Positions 13,301 to 24,598 of a stretch of 64,000 nucleotides of DNA are shown one piece after another. The DNA is from Hydractinia symbiolongicarpus (taxonomy: Eukaryota; Cnidaria; Hydrozoa; Anthoathecata; Hydractiniidae). Under the pieces are notes generated by a model. It was not told the DNA's origin and did no database searches. It saw only the letters and a list, made by a program, of their open reading frames with translations. Where the stretch lies: contig NC_079876.1 of assembly GCF_029227915.1 (NCBI RefSeq), forward strand, positions 39,787,828-39,851,827, given 5' to 3'. The position numbers and the translations under genes were made by a program. Every line of letters begins with the position of its first letter. Positions within the stretch are counted from its first letter, which is position 1.

Positions 13301-16300
13301 TCATTTCCAAAACGATTTTTTAAATTATCTTTTCACCACTAAAACGCATGAGACTTGTAGTTTTTAAAAATGTTTTCATTTTTGATGAGACGCTGAATAA
13401 AAGAAGTTTAATCGCCGGCAAACGAAAACCCGCGATTTCCCGTAAATCCCGGACTCGGCCCGTTTAGTCAAAAGTATACAAGGAAAGTACCCAGTGAGTA
13501 AACTCATTTCTCAAACGAATTTTTCAATTATCTTTTCACCACTAAAACGTATGAGACTTGCAGTTTTCAAAAATGTTTTCATTTTTGATGAGACGCTTAA
13601 TAAAAGAGGTTTAATCGCCGGCAAACGAAATCCCGTGACTTCCCGTAAATCCCGGGCTTGGCCCGTATAATCGAATGTATAGAAAGAAATTACCCTGTGA
13701 GTAAATTTATTTCCAAAACGATTTTTTAAATTATCTTTTCACCACTAAAACGCATGAGACTTGTAGTTTTCAAAAATGTTTTCATTTTTGATGAGACGCT
13801 GAATAAAAGAAGTTTAATCGCCGGCAAACGAAAACCCGCCATTTCCCGTAAACCCCGGACTCGGCCCGTAGAGTCAAAAGTATACAAAGAAAGTACCCAG
13901 GGAGTAAACTCATTTCCCAAACGATTTTTTAAATTATTATTTCACCACTAAAGCCCATGAGACTTGTAGTTTTTAAAAATGTTTTCATCTTTGATGAGAC
14001 GCTGAATAAAAGAAGTTTAATCGCCGTGAAACGAAAACCCGCGATTTCCCGTAAATCCCGGACTCGGCCCGTATAGTCAAAAGTGTACAAGGAAAGTACC
14101 CAGTGAGTAAACTCATTTCCCGAACGAATTTTTAAATTATTTTTTCACCACTAAAACGCATGAGATTTGTAGTTTTCAGAAATGTTTTCATTTTTGATGA
14201 GACGCTTAATGAAAGTGGTTTAATCGCCGGCAAACGAAAACCCGCCATTTCCCGTAAATCCCGGGCTTGGCCCGTATAGTCGAATGTATACAAAGAAAGT
14301 ACCCTGTGAGTAAACTCATTTCCAAAACGATTTTTTAAATTATCTTTTCACCACTAAAACGCTTGAGACTTGTAGTTTTCAAAAATGTTTTCATTTTTGA
14401 TGAGACCCTGAAAGAAAGAAGTTTAATCGCCGGCAAACGAAAACCCGCCATTTCCCGTAAACCCCGGACTCGGCCCGCATAGTCAAAAGTATACAAAGAA
14501 AGTACCCAGGGAGTAAACTCATTTCCGAAACGATTTTTTAAATTATTTTTTCACCACTAAAACGCATGAGACTTGTAGTTTTCAAAAATGTTTTCATCTT
14601 TTGATGAGACGCTGAATAAAAGAAGTTTAATTGCCGGCAAACGAAAACCCGCGATTTCCCGTAAATCCCGACTCGGCCCGTATAGTCAAAAGTATACAAG
14701 GAAAGTACCCAGTGAGTAAACTCATTTCCCGAACGAATTTTTAAATTATTATTTCACCACTAAAGACCATGAGACTTGTAGTATTTAAAAATATTTTCAT
14801 TTTTGATGAGACGCTGAATAAAAGAAGTTTAATCGCCGGCAAACGAAAACCCGCGACTTCCCGTAAATCCCGGACTCGGCCCGTATAGTCGAAAGTATAA
14901 AAAGAAAGTACCCTGTGAGTAAACTCATTTCCAAAACGATTTTTTAAATTATCTTTTCACCACTAAAACGCTTGAGACTTGTAGTTTTTAAAAATGTTTT
15001 AATTTTTGATGAGACCCTGAAAGAAAGAAGTTTAATCGCCGGCAAACGAAAACCCGCCATTTCCCGTAAACCCCGGACTCGGCCCGCATAGTCAAAAGTA
15101 TACAAAGAAAGTACCCAGGGAGTAAACTCATTTCCCGAACGATTTTTTAAATTATTTTTTCACCACTAAAACGCATGAGACTTGTAGTTTTCAAAAATGT
15201 TTTCATCTTTTGATGAGACGCTGAATAAAAGAAGTTTAATTGCCGGCAAACGAAAACCCGCGATTTCCCGTAAATCCCGACTCGGCCCGTATAGTCAAAA
15301 GTATACAAGGAAAGTACCCAGTGAGTAAACTCATTTCCCGAACGAATTTTTAAATTATTATTTCACCACTAAAGACCATGAGACTTGTAGTATTTAAAAA
15401 TATTTTCATTTTTGATGAGACGCTGAATAAAAGAAGTTTAATCGCCGGCAAACGAAAACCCGCGACTTCCCGTAAATCCCGGACTCGGCCCGTATAGTCG
15501 AAAGTATACAAAGAAAGTACCCTGTGAGTAAACTCATTTCCAAAACGATTTTTTAAATTATCTTTTCACCACTAAAACGCTTGAGACTTGTAGTTTTTAA
15601 AAATGTTTTAATTTTTGATGAGACCCTGAAAGAAAGAAGTTTAATCGCCGGCAAACGAAAACCCGCCATTTCCCGTAAACCCCGGACTCGGCCCGCATAG
15701 TCAAAAGTATACAAAGAAAGTACCCAGGGAGTAAACTCATTTCCCGAACGATTTTTTAAATTATTTTTTCACCACTAAAACGCATGAGACTTGTAGTTTT
15801 CAAAAATGTTTTCATTTTTGATGAGACGCTGAATAAAAGAAGTTCAATCGCCGGCAAACGAAAACCTGCGATTTCCCGTAAATCCCGGACTCGGCCCGTA
15901 TAGTCAAAAGTATACAAAGAAAGTACCCAGGGTGTAAACTCATTTCCCGAACGATTTTTTAAATTATTTTTTCACCACTAAAACGCATGAGACTTGTAGT
16001 TTTCAGAAATGTTTTCATTTTTGATGAGACGCTTAATGAAAGTGGTTTAATCGCCGGCAAACGAAAACCCGCGATTTCCCGTAAATCCTGGGCTTGGCCC
16101 GTATAGTCGAATGTATACAAAGAAATTACCCTGTGAGTAAACTCATTTCCAAAACGATTTTTTAAATTATCTTTTCACCACTAAAACGCATGAGACTTGT
16201 AGTTTTCAAAAATGTTTTCATTTTTGATGAGACGCTGAATAAAAGAAGTTTAATCGCCGGCAAACGAAAACCCGCCATTTCCCGTAAACCCCGGACTCGG

Positions 16301-16641
16301 CCCGTATAATCAAAAGTATACAAAGAAAGTACCCAGGGAGTAAACTCATTTCCCAAACGATTTTTTAAATTATTATTTCACCACTAAAGCCCATGAGACT
16401 TGTAGTTTTTAAAAATGTTTTTATTTTTGATGAGACGCTGAATAAAAGAAGTTTAATCGCCGGCAAACGAAAACCCGCGATTTCCCGTAAATCCCGGACT
16501 CGGCCCGTATAGTCAAAAGTATAAAAGGAAATTACCCAGTGAGTAAACTCATTTCCCGAACGAATTTTTAAATTATTTTTTCACCACTAAAACGCATGAG
16601 ATTTGTAGTTTTCAGAAATGTTTTCATTTTTGATGAGACGC
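12988..16641 (+). repeat. 18-monomer segment, first copy (3,654-bp offset)
   Basis: Sequence from about 12,988 to 14,340 reappears at 16,642-17,995 with an offset of 3,654 bp. Shared rare variants include CCCGTTTAGTC (about 13,463 and 17,117) and CGCCGTGAAACG (about 14,025 and 17,680). The stretch 15,015-15,960 likewise matches 18,669-19,614 at the same offset. The middle (14,406-15,014) is a local duplication, and about 16,030-16,560 resembles HOR family I around 5,887-6,420. Confidence 0.72.
14406..15826 (+). repeat. 3-mer expansion, 609 bp x 2 plus one monomer
   Basis: Heads with the rare form CCCTGAAAGAAAGAAG occur at 14,406, 15,015 and 15,624, exactly 609 bp apart. Each of the first two is followed by a monomer with an altered dyad (CATCTTTTGATGAG) and a one-base loss giving ATCCCGACTCGG, then by a monomer with GTAGTATTTAAAAATATT. 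The third copy keeps only the first monomer of the unit before switching. Confidence 0.82.
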
Positions 16642-19620
16642 TTAATGAAAGTGGTTTAATCGCCGGCAAACGAAAACCCGCCATTTCCCGTAAATCCCGG
16701 GCTTGGCCCGTATAGTCGAATGTATACAAAGAAAGTACCCTGTGAGTAAACTCATTTCCGAAACGATTTTTTCAATTATCTTTTCACCACTAAAACGTAT
16801 GAGACTTGCAGTTTTCAAAAATGTTTTCATTTTTGATGACACGCTTAATAAAAGAGGTTTAATCGCCGGCAAACGAAATCCCGTGACTTCCCGTAAATTC
16901 CGGGCTTGGCCCGTATAATCGAATGTATACAAAGAAATTACCCTGTGAGTAAACTCATTTCCAAAACGATTTTTTAAATTATCTTTTCACCACTAAAACG
17001 CATGAGACTTGTAGTTTTTAAAAATGTTTTCATTTTTGATGAGACGCTGAATAAAAGAAGTTTAATCGCCGGCAAACGAAAACCCGCGATTTCCCGTAAA
17101 TCCCGGACTCGGCCCGTTTAGTCAAAAGTATACAAGGAAAGTACCCAGTGAGTAAACTCATTTCTCAAACGAATTTTTCAATTATCTTTTCACCACTAAA
17201 ACGTATGAGACTTGCAGTTTTCAAAAATGTTTTCATTTTTGATGAGACGCTTAATAAAAGAGGTTTAATCGCCGGCAAACGAAATCCTGTGACTTCCCGT
17301 AAATCCCGGGCTTGGCCCGTATAATCGAATGTATACAAAGAAATTACCCTGTGAGTAAATTCATTTCCAAAACGATTTTTTAAATTATCTTTTCACCACT
17401 AAAACGCATGAGACTTGTAGTTTTCAAAAATGTTTTCATTTTTGATGAGACGCTGAATAAAAGAAGTTTAATCGCCGGCAAACGAAAACCCGCCATTTCC
17501 CGTAAACCCCGGACTCGGCCCGTAGAGTCAAAAGTATACAAAGAAAGTACCCAGGGAGTAAACTCATTTCCCAAACGATTTTTTAAATTATTATTTCACC
17601 ACTAAAGCCCATGAGACTTGTAGTTTTTAAAAATGTTTTCATCTTTGATGAGACGCTGAATAAAAGAAGTTTAATCGCCGTGAAACGAAAACCCGCGATT
17701 TCCCGTAAATCCCGGACTCGGCCCGTATAGTCAAAAGTATACAAGGAAAGTACCCAGTGAGTAAACTCATTTCCCGAACGAATTTTTAAATTATTTTTTC
17801 ACCACTAAAACGCATGAGATTTGTAGTTTTCAGAAATGTTTTCATTTTTGATGAGACGCTTAATGAAAGTGGTTTAATCGCCGGCAAACGAAAACCCGCC
17901 ATTTCCCGTAAATCCCGGGCTTGGCCCGTATAGTCGAATTTATACAAAGAAATTACCCTGTGAGTAAACTCATTTCCAAAACGATTTTTTAAATTATCTT
18001 TTCACCACTTAAACGCTTGAGACTTGTAGTTTTTAAAAATGTTTTCATTTTTGATGAGACGCTGAATAAAAGAAGTTTAATCGCCGGCAAACGAAAACCC
18101 GCGATTTCCCGTAAATCCCGGACTCGGCCCGTTTAGTCAAAAGTATACAAGGAAAGTACCCAGTGAGTAAACTCATTTCTCAAACGAATTTTTCAATTAT
18201 CTTTTCACCACTAAAACGTATGAGACTTGCAGTTTTCAAAAATGTTTTCATTTTTGATGAGACGCTTAATAAAAGAGGTTTAATCGCCGGCAAACGAAAT
18301 CCCGTGACTTCCCGTAAATCCCGGGCTTGGCCCGTATAATCGAATGTATACAAAGAAATTACCCTGTGAGTAAATTCATTTCCAAAACGATTTTTTAAAT
18401 TATCTTTTCACCACTAAAACGCATGAGACTTGTAGTTTTCAAAAATATTTTCATTTTTGATGAGACGCTGAATAAAAGAAGTTTAATCGCCGGCAAACGA
18501 AAACCCGCCATTTCCCGTAAACCCCGGACTCGGCCCGTAGAGTCAAAAGTATACAAAGAAAGTACCCAGGCAGTAAACTCATTTCCCAAACGATTTTTTA
18601 AATTATTATTTCACCACTAAATCCCATGAGACTTGTAGTTTTTAAAAATGTTTTCATTTTTGATGAGACCCTGAAAGAAAGAAGTTTAATCGCCGGCAAA
18701 CGAAAACCCGCCATTTCCCGTAAACCCCGGACTCGGCCCGCATAGTCAAAAGTATACAAAGAAAGTACCCAGGGAGTAAACTCATTTCCCGAACGATTTT
18801 TTAAATTATTTTTTCACCACTAAAACGCATGAGACTTGTAGTTTTCAAAAATGTTTTCATCATTTGATGAGACGCTGAATAAAAGAAGTTTAATTGCCGG
18901 CAAACGAAAACCCGCGATTTCCCGTAAATCCCGACTCGGCCCGTATAGTCAAAAGTATACAAGGAAAGTACCCAGTGAGTAAACTCATTTCCCGAACGAA
19001 TTTTTAAATTATTATTTCACCACTAAAGACCATGAGACTTATAGTATTTAAAAATATTTTCATTTTTGATGAGACGCTGAATAAAAGAAGTTTAATCGCC
19101 GGCAAACGAAAACCCGCGACTTCCCGTAAATCCCGGACTCGGCCCGTATAGTCGAAAGTATACAAAGAAAGTACCCTGTGAGTAAACTCATTTCCAAAAC
19201 GATTTTTTAAATTATCTTTTCACCACTAAAACGCTTGAGACTTGTAGTTTTTAAAAATGTTTTAATTTTTGATGAGACCCTGAAAGAAAGAAGTTTAATC
19301 GCCGGCAAACGAAAACCCGCCATTTCCCGTAAACCCCGGACTCGGCCCGCATAGTCAAAAGTATACAAAGAAAGTAACCAGGGAGTAAACTCATTTCCCG
19401 AACGATTTTTTAAATTATTTTTTCACCACTAAAACGCATGAGACTTGTAGTTTTCAAAAATGTTTTCATTTTTGATGAGACGCTGAATAAAAGAAGTTCA
19501 ATCGCTGGCAAACGAAAACCTGCGATTTCCCGTAAATCCCGGACTCGGCCCGTATAGTCAAAAGTATACAAAGAAAGTACCCAGGGTGTAAACTCATTTC
19601 CCGAACGATTTTTTAAATTA
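16642..19620 (+). repeat. 18-monomer segment, second copy, with a 5-mer duplication
   Basis: This is the partner of 12,988-15,960 at an offset of 3,654 bp. Inside it about 17,040-17,640 is repeated at about 18,055-18,655 (offset 1,015 bp, 5 monomers), seen from the repeated CCCGTTTAGTC and CCCGTAGAGTC variants. A copy near 18,855 has CATCATTTGATGAG where the first segment has CATCTTTTGATGAG. Similarity to the first segment ends about 19,620. Confidence 0.72.
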
Positions 19621-19683
19621 TTATTTCACCACTAAAGCCCATGAGACTTGTAGTATTTAAAAATATTTTCATTTTTGATGAGA

Positions 19684-19886
19684 CGCTGAATAAAAGAAGT
19701 TTAATCGCCGGCAAACGAAAACCCGCGACTTCCCGTAAATCCCGGACTCGGCCCGTATAGTCAAAAGTATACAAAGAAAGTACCCAGGGAGTAAACTCAT
19801 TTCCCGAACGATTTTTTAAATTATTTTTTCACCACTAAAACGCATGAGACTTGTAGTTTTCAAAAATGTTTTCATTTTTGATGAGA
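19684..19886 (+). repeat. Representative class A monomer (203 bp)
   Basis: This copy is close to the apparent consensus of the commoner class. It starts CGCTGAATAAAAGAAG, then has a GC-rich, CpG-dense core (19,705-19,756) reading GGACTCGGCCCG, followed by GTCAAAAGTATAC. The AT half carries two T6 runs at 19,812-19,817 and 19,824-19,829, 12 bp apart, the kind of phased A/T tracts associated with DNA curvature. It ends with a perfect dyad at 19,860-19,881. By hand count it has 43 C and 35 G (38% GC) and 13 CpG, against about 7.4 expected from composition. Common variants alter the block after the T tracts (CACTAAAACGCATG versus CACTAAAGCCCATG). Confidence 0.9.
19860..19881. other. Monomer dyad: 9-bp perfect inverted repeat with TTTT loop (example)
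   Basis: TCAAAAATG, then TTTT, then CATTTTTGA: the two 9-base arms are exact reverse complements. This element sits at the same place near the 3' end of most monomers. Some copies carry changes in one arm only, such as CAGAAATG or TTAAAAATG, and the 'GTATTTAAAAATATTTTCA' form weakens the original arms. It could be a site for a dimeric DNA-binding protein, a cruciform-prone spot, or an incidental feature of AT-rich sequence. The sequence alone does not decide. Confidence 0.8.
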
Positions 19887-21259
19887 CGCTGAATAAAAGA
19901 AGTTTAATCGCCGGCAAACAAAAACCCGCCATTTCCCGTAAACCCCGGACTCGGCCCGTATAGTCAAAAGTATACAAAAAAGTACCCAGGGAGTAAACTC
20001 ATTTCCCAAACGATTTTTTAAATTATTATTTCACCACTAAAGCCCATGAGACTTGTACTTTTCAAAAATGTTTTCATTTTTGATGAGACCCTGAATAAAA
20101 GAAGTTTAATCGCCGGCAAACGAAAACCCGCCATTTCCCGTAAACCCCGGACTCGGCCCGCATAGTCAAAAGTATACAAAGAAAGTACCCAGGGAGTAAA
20201 CTCATTTCCCGAATGATTTTTTAAATTATTTTTTCACCACTAAAACGCATGAGACTTGTAGTATTTAAAAATATTTTCATTTTTGATGAGACGCTGAATA
20301 AAAGAAGTTTAATCGCCGGCAAACGAAAACCCGCGACTTCCCGTAAATCCCGGAATCGGCCCGTATAGTCAAAAGTATACAAAGAAAGTACCCAGGGAGT
20401 AAACTCATTTCCCGAACGATTTTTTAAATTATTTTTTCACCACTAAAACGCATGAGACTTGTAGTTTTCAAAAATGTTTTCATTTTTGATGAGACGCTGA
20501 ATAAAAGAAGTTTAATCGCCGGCAAACAAAAACCCGCCATTTCCCGTAAACCCCGGACTCGGCCCGTATAGTCAAAAGTATACAAAAAAGTACCCAGGGA
20601 GTAAACTCATTTCCCAAACGATTTTTTAAATTATTATTTCACCACTAAAGCCCATGAGACTTGTACTTTTCAAAAATGTTTTCATTTTTGATGAGACCCT
20701 GAATAAAAGAAGTTTAATCGCCGGCAAACGAAAACCCGCCATTTCCCGTAAACCCCGGACTCGGCCCGCATAGTCAAAAGTATACAAAGAAAGTACCCAG
20801 GGAGTAAACTCATTTCCCGAATGATTTTTTAAATTATTTTTTCACCACTAAAACGCATGAGACTTGTAGTATTTAAAAATATTTTCATTTTTGATGAGAC
20901 GCTGAATAAAAGAAGTTTAATCGCCGGCAAACGAAAACCCGCGACTTCCCGTAAATCCCGGACTCGGCCCGTATAGTCAAAAGTATACAAAGAAAGTACC
21001 CAGGGTGTAAACTCATTTCCCGAACGATTTTTTAAATTATTTTTTCACCACTAAAACGCATGAGACTTGTAGTTTTCAAAAATGTTTTCATTTTTGATGA
21101 GACGCTGAATAAAAGAAGTTTAATCGCCGGCAAACAAAAACCCGCCATTTCCCGTAAACCCCGGACTCGGCCCGTATAGTCAAAAGTATACAAAGAAAGT
21201 ACCCAGGGAGTAAACTCATTTCCCAAACGATTTTTTAAATTATTATTTCACCACTAAAG

Positions 21260-24200
21260 CCCAAGAGACTTGTAGTTTTTAAAAATGTTTTCATTTTTGA
21301 TGAGACGCTGAATAAAAGAAGTTTAATCGCCGGCAAACGAAAACCCGCGATTTCCCGTAAATCCCGGACTCGGCCCGTATAGTCAAAAGTATACAAGGAA
21401 AGTACCCAGTGAGTAAACTCAGTTCCCGAACGAATTTTTAAATTATTTTTTCACCACTAAAACGCATGAGATTTGTAGTTTTCAGAAATGTTTTCATTTT
21501 TGATGAGACGCTTAATGAAAGTGGTTTAATCGCCGGCAAACGAAAACCCGCCATTTCCCGTAAATCCCGGGCTTGGCCCGTATAGTCGAATGTATACAAA
21601 GAAAGTACCCTGTGAGTAAACTCATTTCCAAAACGATTTTTTAAATTATCTTTTCACCACTAAAGCGCTTGAGACTTGTACTTTTCAAAAATGTTTTCAT
21701 TTTTGATGAGACCCTGAATAAAAGAAGTTTAATCGCCGGCAAACGAAAACCTGCGATTTCCCGTAAATCCCGGACTCGGCCCGTATAGTCAAAAGTATAC
21801 AAAGAAAGTACCCGGGGTGTAAACTCATTTCTCGAACGATTTTTTAAATTATTATTTCACCACTAAAGCCCATGAGACTTGTAGTATTTAAAAATATTTT
21901 CATTTTTGATGAGACGCTGAATAAAAGAAGTTTAATCGCCGCCAAACGAAACCCGCGACTTCCCGTAAATCCCGGACTCGGCCCGTATAGTCAAAAGTAT
22001 ACAAAGAAAGTACCCAGGGAGTAAACTCATTTCCCGAACGATTTTTTAAATTATTTTTTCACCACTAAAACGCATGAGACTTGTAGTTTTCAAAAATGTT
22101 TTCATTTTTGATGAGACGCTGAATAAAAGAAGTTTAATCGCCGGCAAACAAAAACCCGCCATTTCCCGTAAACCCCGGACTCGGCCCGTATAGTCAAAAG
22201 TATACAAAAAAGTACCCAGGGAGTAAACTCATTTCCCAAACGATTTTTTAAATTATTATTTCACCACTAAAGCCCATGAGACTTGTACTTTTCAAAAATG
22301 TTTTCATTTTTGATGAGACCCTGAATAAAAGAAGTTTAATCGCCGGCAAACGAAAACCCGCCATTTCCCGTAAACCCCGGACTCGGCCCGCATAGTCAAA
22401 AGTATACAAAGAAAGTACCCAGGGAGTAAACTCATTTCCCGAATGATTTTTTAAATTATTTTTTCACCACTAAAACGCATGAGACTTGTAGTATTTAAAA
22501 ATATTTTCATTTTTGATGAGACGCTGAATAAAAGAAGTTTAATCGCCGGCAAACGAAAACCCGCGACTTCCCGTAAATCCCGGACTCGGCCCGTATAGTC
22601 AAAAGTATACAAAGAAAGTACCCAGGGTGTAAACTCATTTCCCGAACGATTTTTTAAATTATTTTTTCACCACTAAAACGCATGAGATTTGTAGTTTTCA
22701 GAAATGTTTTCATTTTTGATGAGACGCTTAATGAAAGTGGTTTAATCGCCGGCAAACGAAAACCCGCCATTTCCCGTAAATCCCGGGCTTGGCCCGTATA
22801 GTCGAATGTATACAAAGAAAGTACCCTGTGAGTAAACTCATTTCCAAAACGATTTTTTAAATTATCTTTTCACCACTAAAGCGCTTGAGACTTGTACTTT
22901 TCAAAAATGTTTTCATTTTTGATGAGACCCTGAATAAAAGAAGTTTAATCGCCGGCAAACGAAAACCTGCGATTTGCCGTAAATCCCGGACTCGGCCCGT
23001 ATAGTCAAAAGTATACAAAGAAAGTACCCGGGGTGTAAACTCATTTCTCGAACGATTTTTTAAATTATTATTTCACCACTAAAGCCCATGAGACTTGTAG
23101 TATTTAAAAATATTTTCATTTTTGATGAGACGCTGAATAAAAGAAGTTTAATCGCCGCCAAACGAAACCCGCGACTTCCCGTAAATCCCGGACTCGGCCC
23201 GTATAGTCAAAAGTATACAAAGAAAGTACCCAGGGAGTAAACTCATTTCCCGAACGATTTTTTAAATTATTTTTTCACCACTAAAACGCATGAGACTTGT
23301 AGTTTTAAAAAAATGTTTTCATTTTTGATGAGACGCTGAATAAAAAAAGTTTAATCGCCGGCAAACGAAAACCTGCGATTTCCCGTAAATCCCGGACTCG
23401 GCCCGTATAGTCAAAAGTATACAAAGAAAGTACCCGGGGTGTAAACTCATTTCCCGAACGATTTTTTAAATTATTATTTCACCACTAAAGCCCATGAGAC
23501 TTGTAGTTTTTAAAAATGTTTTCAATTTTGATGAGACGCTTAATGAAAGTGGTTTAATCGCCGGCAAACGAAAACCCGCGATTTCCTGTAAATCCCGGGC
23601 TTGGCCCGTATAGTCGAATGTATACAAAGAAAGTACCCTGTGAGTAAACTCCTTTCCAGAACGATTTTTTAAATTATCTTTTCACCACTAAAACGCATGA
23701 GACTTGTAGTTTTCAAAAATGTTTTCATTTTTGATGAGACGCTGAATAAAAGAAGTTTAATCGCCGGCAAACGAAAACCCGCCATTTCCCGTAAACCCCG
23801 GAATCGGCCCGTATAGTCAAAAGTACACAAAGAAAGTACCCAGGGAGTAAACTCATTTCCCAAACGATTTTTTAAATTATTATTTCACCACTAAAGCCCA
23901 TGAGACTTGTAGTTTTTAAAAATGTTTTCATTTTTGATGAGACGCTGAATAAAAGAAAATTAATCGCCGGCAAACGAAAACCCGCGATTTCCCGTAAATC
24001 CCGGACTCGGCCCGTATAGTCAAAAGTATACAAGGAAAGTACCCAGTGAGTAAACTCATTTCCCGAACGAATTTTTAAATTATTTTTTCATCACTAAAAC
24101 GCATGAGATTTGTAGTTTTCAGAAATGTTTTCATTTTTGATGAGACGCTTAATGAAAGTGGTTTAATCGCCGGCAAAACGAAAACCTGCTATTTCCCGTA

Positions 24201-24598
24201 AATCCCGGGCTTGGCCCGTATAGTCGAATGTATACAAAGAAAGTACCCTGTGAGTAAACTCATTTCCAAAACGATTTTTTAAATTATCTTTTCACCACTA
24301 AAACGCTTGAGACTTGTAGTTTTCAAAAATGTTTTCATTTTAGATGAGACCCTGAATAAAAGAAGTTTAATCGCCGGCAAACGAAAACCCGCCATTTCCC
24401 GTAAACCCCGGACTCGGCCCGCATAGTCAAAAGTATACAAAGAAAGTACCCAGGGAGTAAACTCATTTCCCGAACGATTTTTTAAATTATTATTTCACCA
24501 CTAAAGCCCATGAGACTTGTAGTATTTAAAAATATTTTCATTTTTGATGAGACGCTGAATAAAAGAAGTTTAATCGCCGGCAAACGAAAACCCGCGAC
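21260..24598 (+). repeat. Mixed class A/B monomers with a 6-mer duplication
   Basis: About 21,440-22,656 is repeated from about 22,656 to 23,290 at an offset of about 1,216 bp. Both copies share the private variant CGCCGCCAAACGAAACC (about 21,938 and 23,154). The 3-mer unit seen just upstream recurs inside at 21,915-22,521. After 23,290 the monomers are a less regular mix, including a 2-T-to-AA change GAAAATTAATCG near 23,957 and a one-base insertion GGCAAAACG near 24,175. No gene or foreign insertion is visible. Confidence 0.7.

Larger units (their letters stand above)
19684..21260 (+). repeat. 3-mer HOR, 608 bp, two full units and a partial third
   Basis: Units start at 19,684, 20,292 and 20,900. 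Each has a GCGACTTCCCG monomer, then a monomer with GGCAAACAAAAACCCGCC and a two-base loss (ACAAAAAAGTACC), then one with the rare ACTTGTACTTTTC followed by CCCTGAATAAAAG and CCCGCATAGTC. The first monomer of the second unit carries a private change, GGAATCGGCCC. The third unit departs after its second monomer. Confidence 0.8.

Noticed and set aside
19873-19900. Possible hammerhead ribozyme core: TTGATGAGACGCTGAATAAA resembles CUGAUGAG, with CGAAAAC further on
   Set aside because: Some animal satellites do carry hammerheads, but here the bases between GATGAG and CGAAA cannot form a stem II, the spacing is too long, and no paired cleavage-site stem is visible.
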